From 20CM-2-65-7 sp035943355 (GTDB lineage: Bacteria; Gemmatimonadota; Gemmatimonadetes; Gemmatimonadales; GWC2-71-9): a stretch of 21,657 nucleotides of DNA. The notes below the pieces were generated by a model, which saw only the letters and a program-made list of their open reading frames with translations, had not been told where the DNA came from and did no database searches. A program made the translations under genes and the position numbers. Shown here in pieces: positions 7,786 to 15,500 of the stretch; the first letter of the stretch is position 1, and the number at the start of each line of letters is the position of its first letter. Location: NCBI GenBank assembly GCA_035943355.1, contig DASZCG010000182.1, positions 1-21,657 of the forward strand. Reading direction: 5' to 3'.

Positions 7786-7796
7786 CCCCCCCCCCC
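7786..7796. repeat. 11-base G (coding strand) homopolymer upstream of the cheC start
   Basis: Eleven consecutive C on the plus strand, i.e. 11 G on the coding strand, end in the GGGAG that serves the proposed TTG start of cheC. If the true start is TTG 7777, length changes leave the frame and the site-to-start spacing intact. If translation begins at ATG 7834 or 7870, length changes would shift the frame. The tract could be hypervariable or a sequencing artefact. Confidence 0.8.
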
Positions 7797-7835
7797 GCCG
7801 TTGTCGACACGCTACGCCTGCGCTCGGCAATCATT

Positions 7836-7847
7836 GCCCTCAAGGGC
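7836..7847. other. Short inverted repeat just after cheA
   Basis: GCCCT-CA-AGGGC lies immediately downstream of the cheA stop (7851-7853) inside the cheA-cheC spacer. The stem is only 4-5 pairs and no T tract follows on either strand, so it is not a convincing intrinsic terminator. It might mask an upstream cheC start. Confidence 0.3.
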
Positions 7848-7850
7848 GCA

Positions 7851-9749
7851 TTAAACCAGTCCCGCCGCATCGAGAATCAACGCGGGCACGCCATCACCCA
7901 TAATGGTCGCGCCGCTGAACACGGGCAGCGTACCCTGCGGCGCGTCGAATCCCTTCACCACGATCTCCTGCTGGCTCAGCATCCCGTCCACGACGATGCC
8001 CGATCGCCGCTCGCCCATTTCCAGCACAATGACCGGACGGCGCGGCGGCGGCGGCGCACCGTCGTTTGTGCCGAGCAGCTTCCGCAAATCCACGAGCGGG
8101 ACGACACGATCGTGCAGCACGATCGCGTCGCGCCCCTCCATCGTCGTCAGCGCCGTAGTGCCGAACTCGACGGTCTCGGCCACGTACGTCAGCGGCAGCG
8201 CGTACCGCTCCTGGCCCACCGCGGCGATCAGCGCGCGCACGATCGCGAGCGTGACGGGCAGGCGCAGAATGAACGCGGTGCCCTTCCCCGGCTCGGTGCG
8301 GATTTCGATCGATCCACCGAGCGCGCGCAGGCGCGTCATGACGACGTCGATGCCCACGCCGCGGCCCGACACGGCGGTGACGGCATCCGCGGTCGTGAAT
8401 CCGGGCCGCGCCAGCACCCGCAGCAGCTGATCGTCCGACAGCGCCTCGACCTGCGGACCCACGACGCCTTCGCGCTTGGCTTTCTGGAGAATCTTCGCGC
8501 GATCGATGCCGCGCCCGTCGTCGGCGATGCTGATCGCCACGGTGTTGCGCTCGCGCACGGCGGCGAGCACGATCTGGCCATCCGGATTCTTCTTGTGGCG
8601 CTTGCGCTCGGCCGGCGGCTCGATGCCGTGATCCACCGCGTTCCGCAGCAGATGCACGAGCGGGTCGCCCAGCTCCTCGAGAATGGCGCGGTCGAGCTCG
8701 ATCTCCTTCCCTTCGACGCGGAACGCGACCTGCTTGTCGAGCTGACGAGCGACATCACGCACCAGGCGGGGGAAGCGGTCGAACACCTGCCAGACCGGCG
8801 TCATCCGGGCCTGGATGATCTCGTTCTGGAGCTCGGTCGAGAGGCGCGAGATCTGAATCGCGATGTCGTCGATGGCGGGATCCTGGCCGACCCAGCGCAC
8901 CGCCAGTTCGTTCAGGCGGCCCCGCTCCGTCACGAGCTCACCGATCAGATCCATCAGCGTATCGAGCCGGCGCAGATCGACGCGGATGTGGCGGCTGCGT
9001 CCCCCCGCCGCGACACTTTCCGCGGGGGCAACGCCTTCGTCGCCGCCTCCCACAGAAACCCGCTCGACGTCGCCCACGCTGCGCAGCGCGGTCTCGATTT
9101 CCGCGGGCGCGACCTTCGTGTCCAGCTCGAATGCCAACTGGCCATCGAAGTCTTCGACCTCGAACGCCTGGGGGGGCGGCTGAATACGCTGCACCGCGCC
9201 AAGGCTTTGCGCCTTACGGATGAGGAGCATCGCGCGGGCACCCTTGAGCGGCGCTTCGGGGCGGATCGTTACGTGAACGAGATGTCCGGCGCCGGAGGGG
9301 GCGGGGGGAGCGGGGGGGGCGACGGTCGCTGGCGCGACGGCAGGTTTGGCGACGGTCGGTGTAGCGGGTTGCTCCGGAATCGCCCGATCGAGCTCCGCGG
9401 CAAGCGCGGAGACGTCGAGATCGCGCTCGCGCCCGGTGACCGCGAGTCCGACAGCCTTTTCGAGGGTGTCCGTCGCGCGGAAGAGCAGCTGCAGGATGTC
9501 GGCGCCTGGCGCCTTGCTGCTGCGACGCAGGTGGTCGAGCAGATTCTCCATGCGGTGGGCGAGCTCGGCGACACGTCCATAACCCATCGTCGCCGCCATC
9601 CCCTTCACGGTATGGACCGCTCGGAAGATGCCGCTGACCGGTTCCGGCGACGACGGCCGCCGTTCCCACTCGAGCAGCAGCTGGTTGCAGGCGCTCAAGT
9701 GCTCCCGGCTCTCAGCCAGGAACAGCTCGGCGTACTGCGACAGGTCCAT
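7851..9749 (-). CDS. cheA: Chemotaxis-type histidine kinase CheA
   Basis: A 632-aa complete CheA. P1 (HPt) carries the phospho-accepting H46 in 'FRAVHTVKGMAATMG'. A Pro/Ala linker at about 130-153 precedes a CheY-binding P2-like domain (about 157-233). P3 dimerisation starts near 'IRVDLRRLDTLMDLIGELV' (about 255). The P4 kinase has the N box 'HLLRNAVDHGIE' (N370), G1 'DDGRGID' (410-416), G2 'SGRGVGIDVV' (461-470) and 'GKGTAF'. P5, a CheW-like receptor-coupling domain, runs about 500-632. The kinase is intact and soluble. ATG 9749 follows the cheY stop by 7 bases, and the upstream in-frame extension is only antiphase cheY sequence. It presumably phosphorylates the adjacent CheY. Confidence 0.97.
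   Translation of the reverse strand: MDLSQYAELFLAESREHLSACNQLLLEWERRPSSPEPVSGIFRAVHTVKGMAATMGYGRVAELAHRMENLLDHLRRSSKAPGADILQLLFRATDTLEKAVGLAVTGRERDLDVSALAAELDRAIPEQPATPTVAKPAVAPATVAPPAPPAPSGAGHLVHVTIRPEAPLKGARAMLLIRKAQSLGAVQRIQPPPQAFEVEDFDGQLAFELDTKVAPAEIETALRSVGDVERVSVGGGDEGVAPAESVAAGGRSRHIRVDLRRLDTLMDLIGELVTERGRLNELAVRWVGQDPAIDDIAIQISRLSTELQNEIIQARMTPVWQVFDRFPRLVRDVARQLDKQVAFRVEGKEIELDRAILEELGDPLVHLLRNAVDHGIEPPAERKRHKKNPDGQIVLAAVRERNTVAISIADDGRGIDRAKILQKAKREGVVGPQVEALSDDQLLRVLARPGFTTADAVTAVSGRGVGIDVVMTRLRALGGSIEIRTEPGKGTAFILRLPVTLAIVRALIAAVGQERYALPLTYVAETVEFGTTALTTMEGRDAIVLHDRVVPLVDLRKLLGTNDGAPPPPRRPVIVLEMGERRSGIVVDGMLSQQEIVVKGFDAPQGTLPVFSGATIMGDGVPALILDAAGLV
9296..9323. repeat. G-rich tract encoding the CheA P1-P2 linker
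   Basis: Plus-strand G runs of 4-8 encode a VAPPAPPAPSGAG linker on the minus strand. The composition and spacing closely resemble the tract at 2856-2895, but here the frame is intact. Confidence 0.6.
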
Positions 9750-9756
9750 GAGGAGA

Positions 9757-10119
9757 CTATCCCAGCACGCGCTGGACGGCTTCGAGCACGCGGGAGGGTT
9801 GGAATGGTTTGACGACGAAATCCTTGGCGCCCGCCTGAATGGCTTCCACGACCAGCGCCTGCTGCCCCATCGCACTGCACATCAGAATCTTGGCGTCGGG
9901 ATCCTGCTTGACGATCTCGCGGACGGCATCGATGCCTCCCATGTCGGGCATCACGATGTCCATCGTCACCAGGTCGGGCTTCAGCTGGCGATATCTCTCC
10001 ACCGCCTGCGTCCCGGTCTCGGCCTCGCCGACGACCTCGAACCCGGCCTGCGCGAGGATGTCGGTGATCATCGTGCGCATGAAGATGGCGTCGTCACAGA
10101 CGAGAACCGTGTGGCTCAC
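9757..10119 (-). CDS. cheY: CheY single-domain response regulator
   Basis: A 120-aa receiver with no output domain. Acidic pocket D9/D10 ('VLVCDDA'), phospho-acceptor D54 ('LVTMDIVMPDMGG'), switch S82 ('CSAMGQQ') and K104 ('FVVKPFQ') are all present, so it should be a fully active CheY-like receiver. It lies between cheW and cheA, 10 bases after cheW and 7 before cheA. No flagellar switch genes occur in the window, so the output target could be the downstream TPR/DUF4388/MglA module rather than FliM (inference). CheC downstream probably removes its phosphate. Confidence 0.96.
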   Translation of the reverse strand: MSHTVLVCDDAIFMRTMITDILAQAGFEVVGEAETGTQAVERYRQLKPDLVTMDIVMPDMGGIDAVREIVKQDPDAKILMCSAMGQQALVVEAIQAGAKDFVVKPFQPSRVLEAVQRVLG

Positions 10120-10129
10120 TGCGCGCTCC

Positions 10130-10636
10130 TTAAGTAGTCAGAACCGGCCCCAACACCGCCTCCACATCCAGCAGGATGAACAGCTCGCCGTGCCGGCGTC
10201 CCACCGCCCGGACCAGCGTGGGGTCGACCCCGGGCAGCCCGGTGCGGTCTTCGAGCGTCGTGTCCCCGCTCCCCACGGCCAGCATGTCGACGACTTCGTC
10301 CACCGTAAAGCCGATCAACTTGCGACCTGGTCCGCTCTCCCCTTCACCTTTGCCCAGCTCGAAGATGATGGTCGAGCCCGCTGCGGCTTCCGGAACGACG
10401 GAGGAAGGCGAGGCAGGAGACGCCTGCCCTAACGCACGCCACCCCTCCACGACAGTCACCAGCGTGCCGCGGACATTCGCGAGCCCCGCGACGACCGGAG
10501 GCGCGCCCGGAATTCGCGTCGTTGGGAGGCGCGGGAGAATCTCCCGCACTTGATCGACCTCGGCCGCACACGCGAGCGTCCCCACACGAAACACGAGTAG
10601 ACGGGGGGGGGCGGTAGCGATGCGTGCTTCACTCAT
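10130..10636 (-). CDS. cheW: CheW coupling protein
   Basis: A 168-aa single-domain CheW. Recognisable segments are 'RLLVFRVGTLACAAEVDQVREIL' in pattern (strand, then the VxEI motif), 'VVAGLANVRGTLVTVVE' (the NLRG-like core) and 'LIGFTVDEVVDMLAV' (the VD-V core), ending 'HGELFILLDVEAVLG'. CheW bridges receptors and CheA. The start ATG at 10636 overlaps the end of rluD by 8 bases. A 9-base C run on the coding strand lies in the N-terminal 'TAPPRL' stretch (about 10605-10613). No receptor gene is present here, so the receptor must be encoded elsewhere. Confidence 0.93.
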   Translation of the reverse strand: MSEARIATAPPRLLVFRVGTLACAAEVDQVREILPRLPTTRIPGAPPVVAGLANVRGTLVTVVEGWRALGQASPASPSSVVPEAAAGSTIIFELGKGEGESGPGRKLIGFTVDEVVDMLAVGSGDTTLEDRTGLPGVDPTLVRAVGRRHGELFILLDVEAVLGPVLTT

Positions 10637-11633
10637 CGGATGCGAAGAAGCCAAGGTAATGCAAGGGTTTAAGCTGGGCAAGTAAATCCGCGTCTCCGGC
10701 CGCTTCCGCAAGCGCCGGACGCAACTCGGCAGGCCATTCCGACGTGAGGGCCAGCGGCGCGCCCGTCACCGGATGGGCGAACGACAACGACGCGGCATGG
10801 AGCAGTTGGCGCGGCGCGAGCGCCTCGAGTCGCTCCGCGGCGACGCGCGCCGACGGCGTGACGCGCCGGCTGCCGCCGAACGTGTACTCGCGGTCGCCGA
10901 CAACCGGACAGCCGACGTGCGAGAGGTGCACGCGAATCTGATGCGTGCGTCCCGTGCCGAGACGAATACGCAGCAGGTCGCTGTGCGCGAAGCGCGCGAC
11001 GAGTGCGGCATGGGTCACGGCATGACGGCCGCCCTGCGCGACGGTCATGCGCTTGCGCTCTTTGGGATGGCGCGCGATCGGCGCCTCGATGTCGACGGGG
11101 CTTTTGCGCAGATGGCCCCACACGAGCGCGGCGTAGACGCGCGTGACCTGCCGCCGCTCGATCGCGCCCGCGAGCCGGCGATGCGCGAGATCGGTTTTCG
11201 CGACGACGAGCAACCCTGACGTGTCGCGGTCCAGGCGGTGCACGATGCCGGGCCTACCCTCCGTCGAGCCGCGCGACAGCTCGGTGCCCCGCCCCACGAG
11301 CACGTTCACGAGCGTGTCGTCCCAATGTCCCGGGCCGGGATGGACGACGAGGCCGGCGGGTTTGTCGAGCACTGCAAGATGCTCGTCCTCGTAGACAAAC
11401 TGCAAATCGGCGTGAGACGGCGCGTAACTGCGGGGCGGTTGCTCCGCGGGGAACTCGACGCGCACTTCCACGCCTCGCTCCAGGAGCGCGGACGCACGGA
11501 GCGCCTTGCCGTGCGCGGTCACGCGCTTGTCGGCGATGAGGCGTCCGGCTTGAGTACGAGAGATGGCGAGCTGGTCGGCGAGAAAGCGGTCGAGACGGTC
11601 GGCGGTTGCAACGACACAGAACGTGATGTTCAA
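10629..11633 (-). CDS. rluD: RluA/RluD-family 23S rRNA pseudouridine synthase
   Basis: A 334-aa protein with an N-terminal S4 RNA-binding domain (about 11-65, 'DRFLADQLAISRTQAGRLI') and a catalytic domain with the family signature 'GIVHRLDRDTSGLLVV' (catalytic D135), followed by 'RVYAALVWG' and 'GRTHQIRVHL'. Members isomerise uridines in helix 69 of 23S rRNA. The start TTG at 11633 overlaps the lspA stop as TTGA and fits the family N-terminus; no ATG or GTG lies close. The specific paralogue (RluD rather than another RluA member) is likely from length and the lspA-rluD neighbourhood common in bacteria, but not proven. Confidence 0.92.
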   Translation of the reverse strand: MNITFCVVATADRLDRFLADQLAISRTQAGRLIADKRVTAHGKALRASALLERGVEVRVEFPAEQPPRSYAPSHADLQFVYEDEHLAVLDKPAGLVVHPGPGHWDDTLVNVLVGRGTELSRGSTEGRPGIVHRLDRDTSGLLVVAKTDLAHRRLAGAIERRQVTRVYAALVWGHLRKSPVDIEAPIARHPKERKRMTVAQGGRHAVTHAALVARFAHSDLLRIRLGTGRTHQIRVHLSHVGCPVVGDREYTFGGSRRVTPSARVAAERLEALAPRQLLHAASLSFAHPVTGAPLALTSEWPAELRPALAEAAGDADLLAQLKPLHYLGFFASDE

Positions 11634-12145
11634 GGCTCGGCGGCGCGAGCCTCCTTCGCCCGCTGCTGGGCGCGGCCTTCTTGCCAGAGCGAGAGTCCGA
11701 GCGCGATCGCGCCGATCGTGATCGCCGAGTCGGCGACGTTGAATGTGGGCCAGCGCCAAGCGCCGACGCCGATGTCGACAAAATCGACGACGCCCTGGGC
11801 GCTGCGAATGCGGTCGATGAGATTGCCCACCGCCCCGCCGCAGACCAGCGCGAGCGAGACGAGCCGGAACCGGTCGCCGGGGCGCGTGCCGCGGACCAGC
11901 GAGCCGAGCACAAACAGCGCGATGATGGCGAGGCCGAGAAAAATCCAGCGCGAGTTGTCGCCGACGTGGAGACCGAAGGCGGCGCCCTCGTTGTAGACGA
12001 GCCGCAGCTGCACCACGTCGCCGAGCACCGCGAGCGGCAGCCGGCGCGCGAGCATGGCCTCGGCGATCAGTTTGGCGACGAAATCGGCGACGACGACCGC
12101 GATTGCCGTGCCCCAGAACAGCCGGCGGTCAGCGGCGCTTTCCAT
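11630..12145 (-). CDS. lspA: Lipoprotein signal peptidase (signal peptidase II)
   Basis: A 171-aa inner-membrane aspartyl protease that cleaves the signal peptide of lipid-modified prolipoproteins. Four membrane segments can be seen (about 10-28, 68-85, 95-112, 136-153). Conserved blocks are 'LVYNEGAAFG' (49-58), 'GGAVGNLIDRI' (103-113), 'VVDFVD' and 'TFNVADSAITIG'. D121 (VVDF) and D139 (NVADS) match the catalytic aspartate pair of the family. The ATG at 12145 overlaps the end of the zinc-finger gene by 17 bases. A longer in-frame reading from 12283 is not used because it is only a shadow of that gene. Confidence 0.95.
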   Translation of the reverse strand: MESAADRRLFWGTAIAVVVADFVAKLIAEAMLARRLPLAVLGDVVQLRLVYNEGAAFGLHVGDNSRWIFLGLAIIALFVLGSLVRGTRPGDRFRLVSLALVCGGAVGNLIDRIRSAQGVVDFVDIGVGAWRWPTFNVADSAITIGAIALGLSLWQEGRAQQRAKEARAAEP

Positions 12146-12551
12146 CTTCCTCTTTCGCCTTGCACTTGATGCAGAGACGGGCGTGGGGGAGCGCGTCGAG
12201 GCGGTCGAAGCCGATCTCCTCGCCGCATTGCTCGCAGCGGCCGAACCGCTCGGGCGCGCTGTACAGCCGACGCAGTGCTTCATTCACGTGCCAGAGGTAG
12301 CGGCCTTCCTGCGACGCGAACAGAAACGCTTTCTCCCGTTCCATCGCGTCGGTGCCTTGATCGGCCATATGGAAGGAATAACTGGAGAGGTCGCCGTCCG
12401 ACGCCTGCAGACTCGAGTTGAACGATTCGCCGTAGTGACCCAGCTCTTTGATCACGCGGGCCCGCTCTTCGAGCAGTCGTTTTTCCAGATGGCTCAGCTG
12501 CTTCTTGTTGAGGCCCTTGCTCTTCGCTGCCTTGGTTGACTTTGTCGGCAT
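12129..12551 (-). CDS. DksA/TraR-family zinc-finger protein
   Basis: A 140-aa protein with a basic Lys-rich N-terminus, a coiled-coil hairpin region (about 15-95, 'LSHLEKRLLEERARVIKEL', 'MADQGTDAMEREKAFLFA') and a C-terminal four-cysteine zinc finger CEQC-x17-CIKC (about 106-130). DksA-family proteins insert the coiled coil into the RNA polymerase secondary channel. The 'MADQGTD' form is that of the YteA/TraR-like branch rather than classical DksA, so I give no gene symbol. ATG 12551 overlaps the ileS stop as TAATG. Confidence 0.9.
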   Translation of the reverse strand: MPTKSTKAAKSKGLNKKQLSHLEKRLLEERARVIKELGHYGESFNSSLQASDGDLSSYSFHMADQGTDAMEREKAFLFASQEGRYLWHVNEALRRLYSAPERFGRCEQCGEEIGFDRLDALPHARLCIKCKAKEEDGKRR

Positions 12552-15500
12552 TATCTGGCTCCGCCCTTTCGTCCGTCGTGACGCCGGAGCGCAATCGTGA
12601 CTCGGCGTCCTTCGATGTCGACTTCACGCTGCAAGTCGGGTTCGTCCAGGCCGGCCTGGTCCTCGCCGAGCACCATGCGCCGCGCCAGCGTCTCCCCTTC
12701 GACAAACCCCTGAAACGCGCGCGTCGCGGCCACCACGTCGGCGGCGCCGGTGACGCTCAACTCGATGCGCGTCGTGTATTCGTAGCCGGCCTCCTTGCGG
12801 AGGCGCTGCACGCGATTCACCACCTCGCGCGCCAATCCTTCCTGCACGAGGTCGTCGCTCAGCTCGGGGTCGAGCGCGACGACGTAGGGACCGTCGGCCT
12901 GCACCAGCCACTCGCTCGCGACTTCGCGCGTGACCGTGACATCTTCCGGCCGGAACTCCCACTCCCCGTTCCGCACCGGCTCTCCCTGCTCCAGCAGCTG
13001 CAGCTCGGTCGCATCCAGCTCGGCGACGGCCGCCGCGGCGCGCGGGGTGTCCTTCCCATAGCGCTTGCCGAGGGTCCGAAAATTGGCCTTGCCGCGCAGC
13101 CGCACCAGATCGTGATCCGACGCGACCACCTCGACCGCTTTCACATTGACTTCGGCAGCCAAGATATCTAACAGGTCGGACAAGGCCGGGCCCTGGGCGG
13201 CCGCCGGGACGGCCAACTGCATCCGGGCCAGGGGTTGCCGGACCTTCAGGTTACGCGATTCCCGCGCCGCCCGGGCGAGCGAGGCCAGGCGCCGGACGGT
13301 GTTCATCGCCGTGAGGAGCTCGGGCTCCCGGTGCCCGCGGTCCGCCGGGAACGGCGCCAGATGCACGGAGGTGCCGGTGAGCGCCCGGTGCACCCAGTCG
13401 GAAATGAAGGGAGCCGCGGGTGCCAGCATGCGCACCGACGCCACCAACACCTCGTGCAGCGTTTCGAGCGCGATGGGATCGGTGGCGCGATCGGGCGCCC
13501 AGAAGCGCGGCCGATTGCGCCGGATGTACCAGCGCGACAGGTCCTCGCCGACGAAGTCCATGATCGCCCGAACGCCGGCGGTGACGTCGTAGGACGCCCA
13601 CGCCTGGCGCACCAACGCCACCACTTCGTCGAGCCGGGCGAGCAACCAGCGATCGGCCGCCGGACGAGTGGCCGGTGGCGTCGCCTCCGCTTCCGCTGGC
13701 GGACTCCAATCCTGCGCGTAGCGGCGGAAGAAATCGTAGGTCGAGCGCAGGGTGTTGAGAAAGCCACCGGAGATCTCGGGGATCTGGCGCTCATCGAATC
13801 GCTTCGGCAACCACACCTGGCTCTGACTGAGGAGGTAGAGCCGCACGGCGTCGGCGCCGTGCGCGGCGATCACCTTCCACGGATCGATCACGTTGCCGCG
13901 GCTCTTCGACATCTTCTGTCCGTGCACGTCGAGCACGTGCTCGTTCACGATGACGTGCTTATAGACGAGCGCGTCGAACGCGGCCACGCCGATCGCGAGC
14001 AGCGAATAGAACCAGCCGCGCGTCTGATCGACGCCTTCGCAGATGTAGTCTGCCGGGAAGTGCGCCTTGAAGTCGGCCTGGTGGTCGAACGGATAGTGCC
14101 ACTGCGCGTACGGCATCGAGCCCGAGTCGAACCAGGCGTCGATCACCTCCGGCACGCGCCGCATGGTGCCCCCGCCCCCTCCGCCCTCCCCCGCGGGGGG
14201 GCATTCGCGGCATGCCCACGTGTAGCTGTCGATGTACGGCTTGTGCGGATCGAAATTCGCGGGCAGCGGCTTGCCCCAGCGCTGTTTCAGCTCATCGTAT
14301 GACCCGATCAACTCGCGATGCTCGCGATCCGCGTCGCACTCCCACACATTGAGCGGCGTGCCCCAGTAGCGGTCTCGCGACAGCGCCCAGTCGACGTTGT
14401 TCTCGAGCCACTCGCCGAACCGGCCCGTGCCGACTTCGGGCGGATGCCAATCGACTTCGCGATTCACCTCGAGCATGCGCGCCTTCACCGCCGTCGTGCG
14501 CACGAACCACGATGTCCGCGCGTAGTAGATCAGCGGCGAGTCGCAGCGCCAGCAGTGCGGATAGCTGTGCGTGTACGGCCTGGTCTCGAGCCAGCGTCCC
14601 TGCTGCTTCAGCCGCTCGATGATCAGCCGGTTGGTTTCCTTGTCGGTGACGAGCTTGCCCTCGATCTCGGGCCACGTCGTGCCGCGGAAGGTGCCGTCGG
14701 GCGCGACGGGATTCACGAACGCGAGTCCGTTCTGCTGCCCGGTCGCGTAGTCGTCGGCGCCGAACGCCGGCGCCATGTGCACGAGTCCCGTGCCTTCGTC
14801 GGCGGTGACGAATGTGCCGGGCACGATCACCGCGCGTTGGCCGTCTTTGGGGAACGGCACGACGTCGAACGGCGCCACGTACTTCTTGCCGACGAGATCG
14901 CGGCCGACGTGCGTCTTCAGTAGCGTGCCCTGGACGACGGGACGGCCGTGGACGTGCACGTCGCCCGCGCGCGCGACCGCGACGATGTAGCTGATCGTCT
15001 TCCCCGTTGCGGGGTCGCTGAGCGCGTATTCCCCGTACTCCAGGTCGGGGTGTACCGCGACCGCGACGTTGGACAGCAGCGTCCAGGGCGTCGTGGTCCA
15101 GATCACGAGGTTGCGCGGGTCGTCCCCTTTGCGGGTCTGGAGCGGGAACGTGACGTAGACGGAATTCGTCTGCTCCGTCTCGTAGCCCTGCGCCAGCTCG
15201 TGCGACGAGAGCGCCGTGCCGCAGCGGGGACAGTACGGCAGCACCTTGTGCCCGCGATACAGCAGCGCCTTCTCGTGCAGCCGCTTCAGCAGCCACCACA
15301 CCGTCTCGATGTAGTTGTTGGTGTAGGTGATGTACGGGTGCTCGTAGTCGAGCCAGTACGCGATGCGATCCGACAGCGCTTCCCAGTCGGTCTTGTACTT
15401 GAACACGCTCTCGCGGCACAGCTGGTTGAAGCGCTCGATGCCGTACGCTTCGATCTCGCGCTTGCCGCTGATGTTCAGCGCCTTCTCGACCTCGATCTCG

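Noticed and set aside
7836..7847. Intrinsic terminator after cheA
   Set aside because: The stem is 4-5 pairs with a tiny loop and no T run; cheC follows at once.
7419..9812. A 797-codon open frame on the plus strand
   Set aside because: Antisense to cheC and cheA, low-complexity translation without motifs.
12146..12283. N-terminal extension of lspA
   Set aside because: It lies wholly inside the zinc-finger gene, is Ser/Arg-rich and not LspA-like; ATG 12145 gives the normal length.
14188..14199. Regulatory palindrome CCCCC-GC-GGGGG
   Set aside because: It lies inside ileS in frame and is more simply a by-product of G/C-rich codons in a Gly insert.
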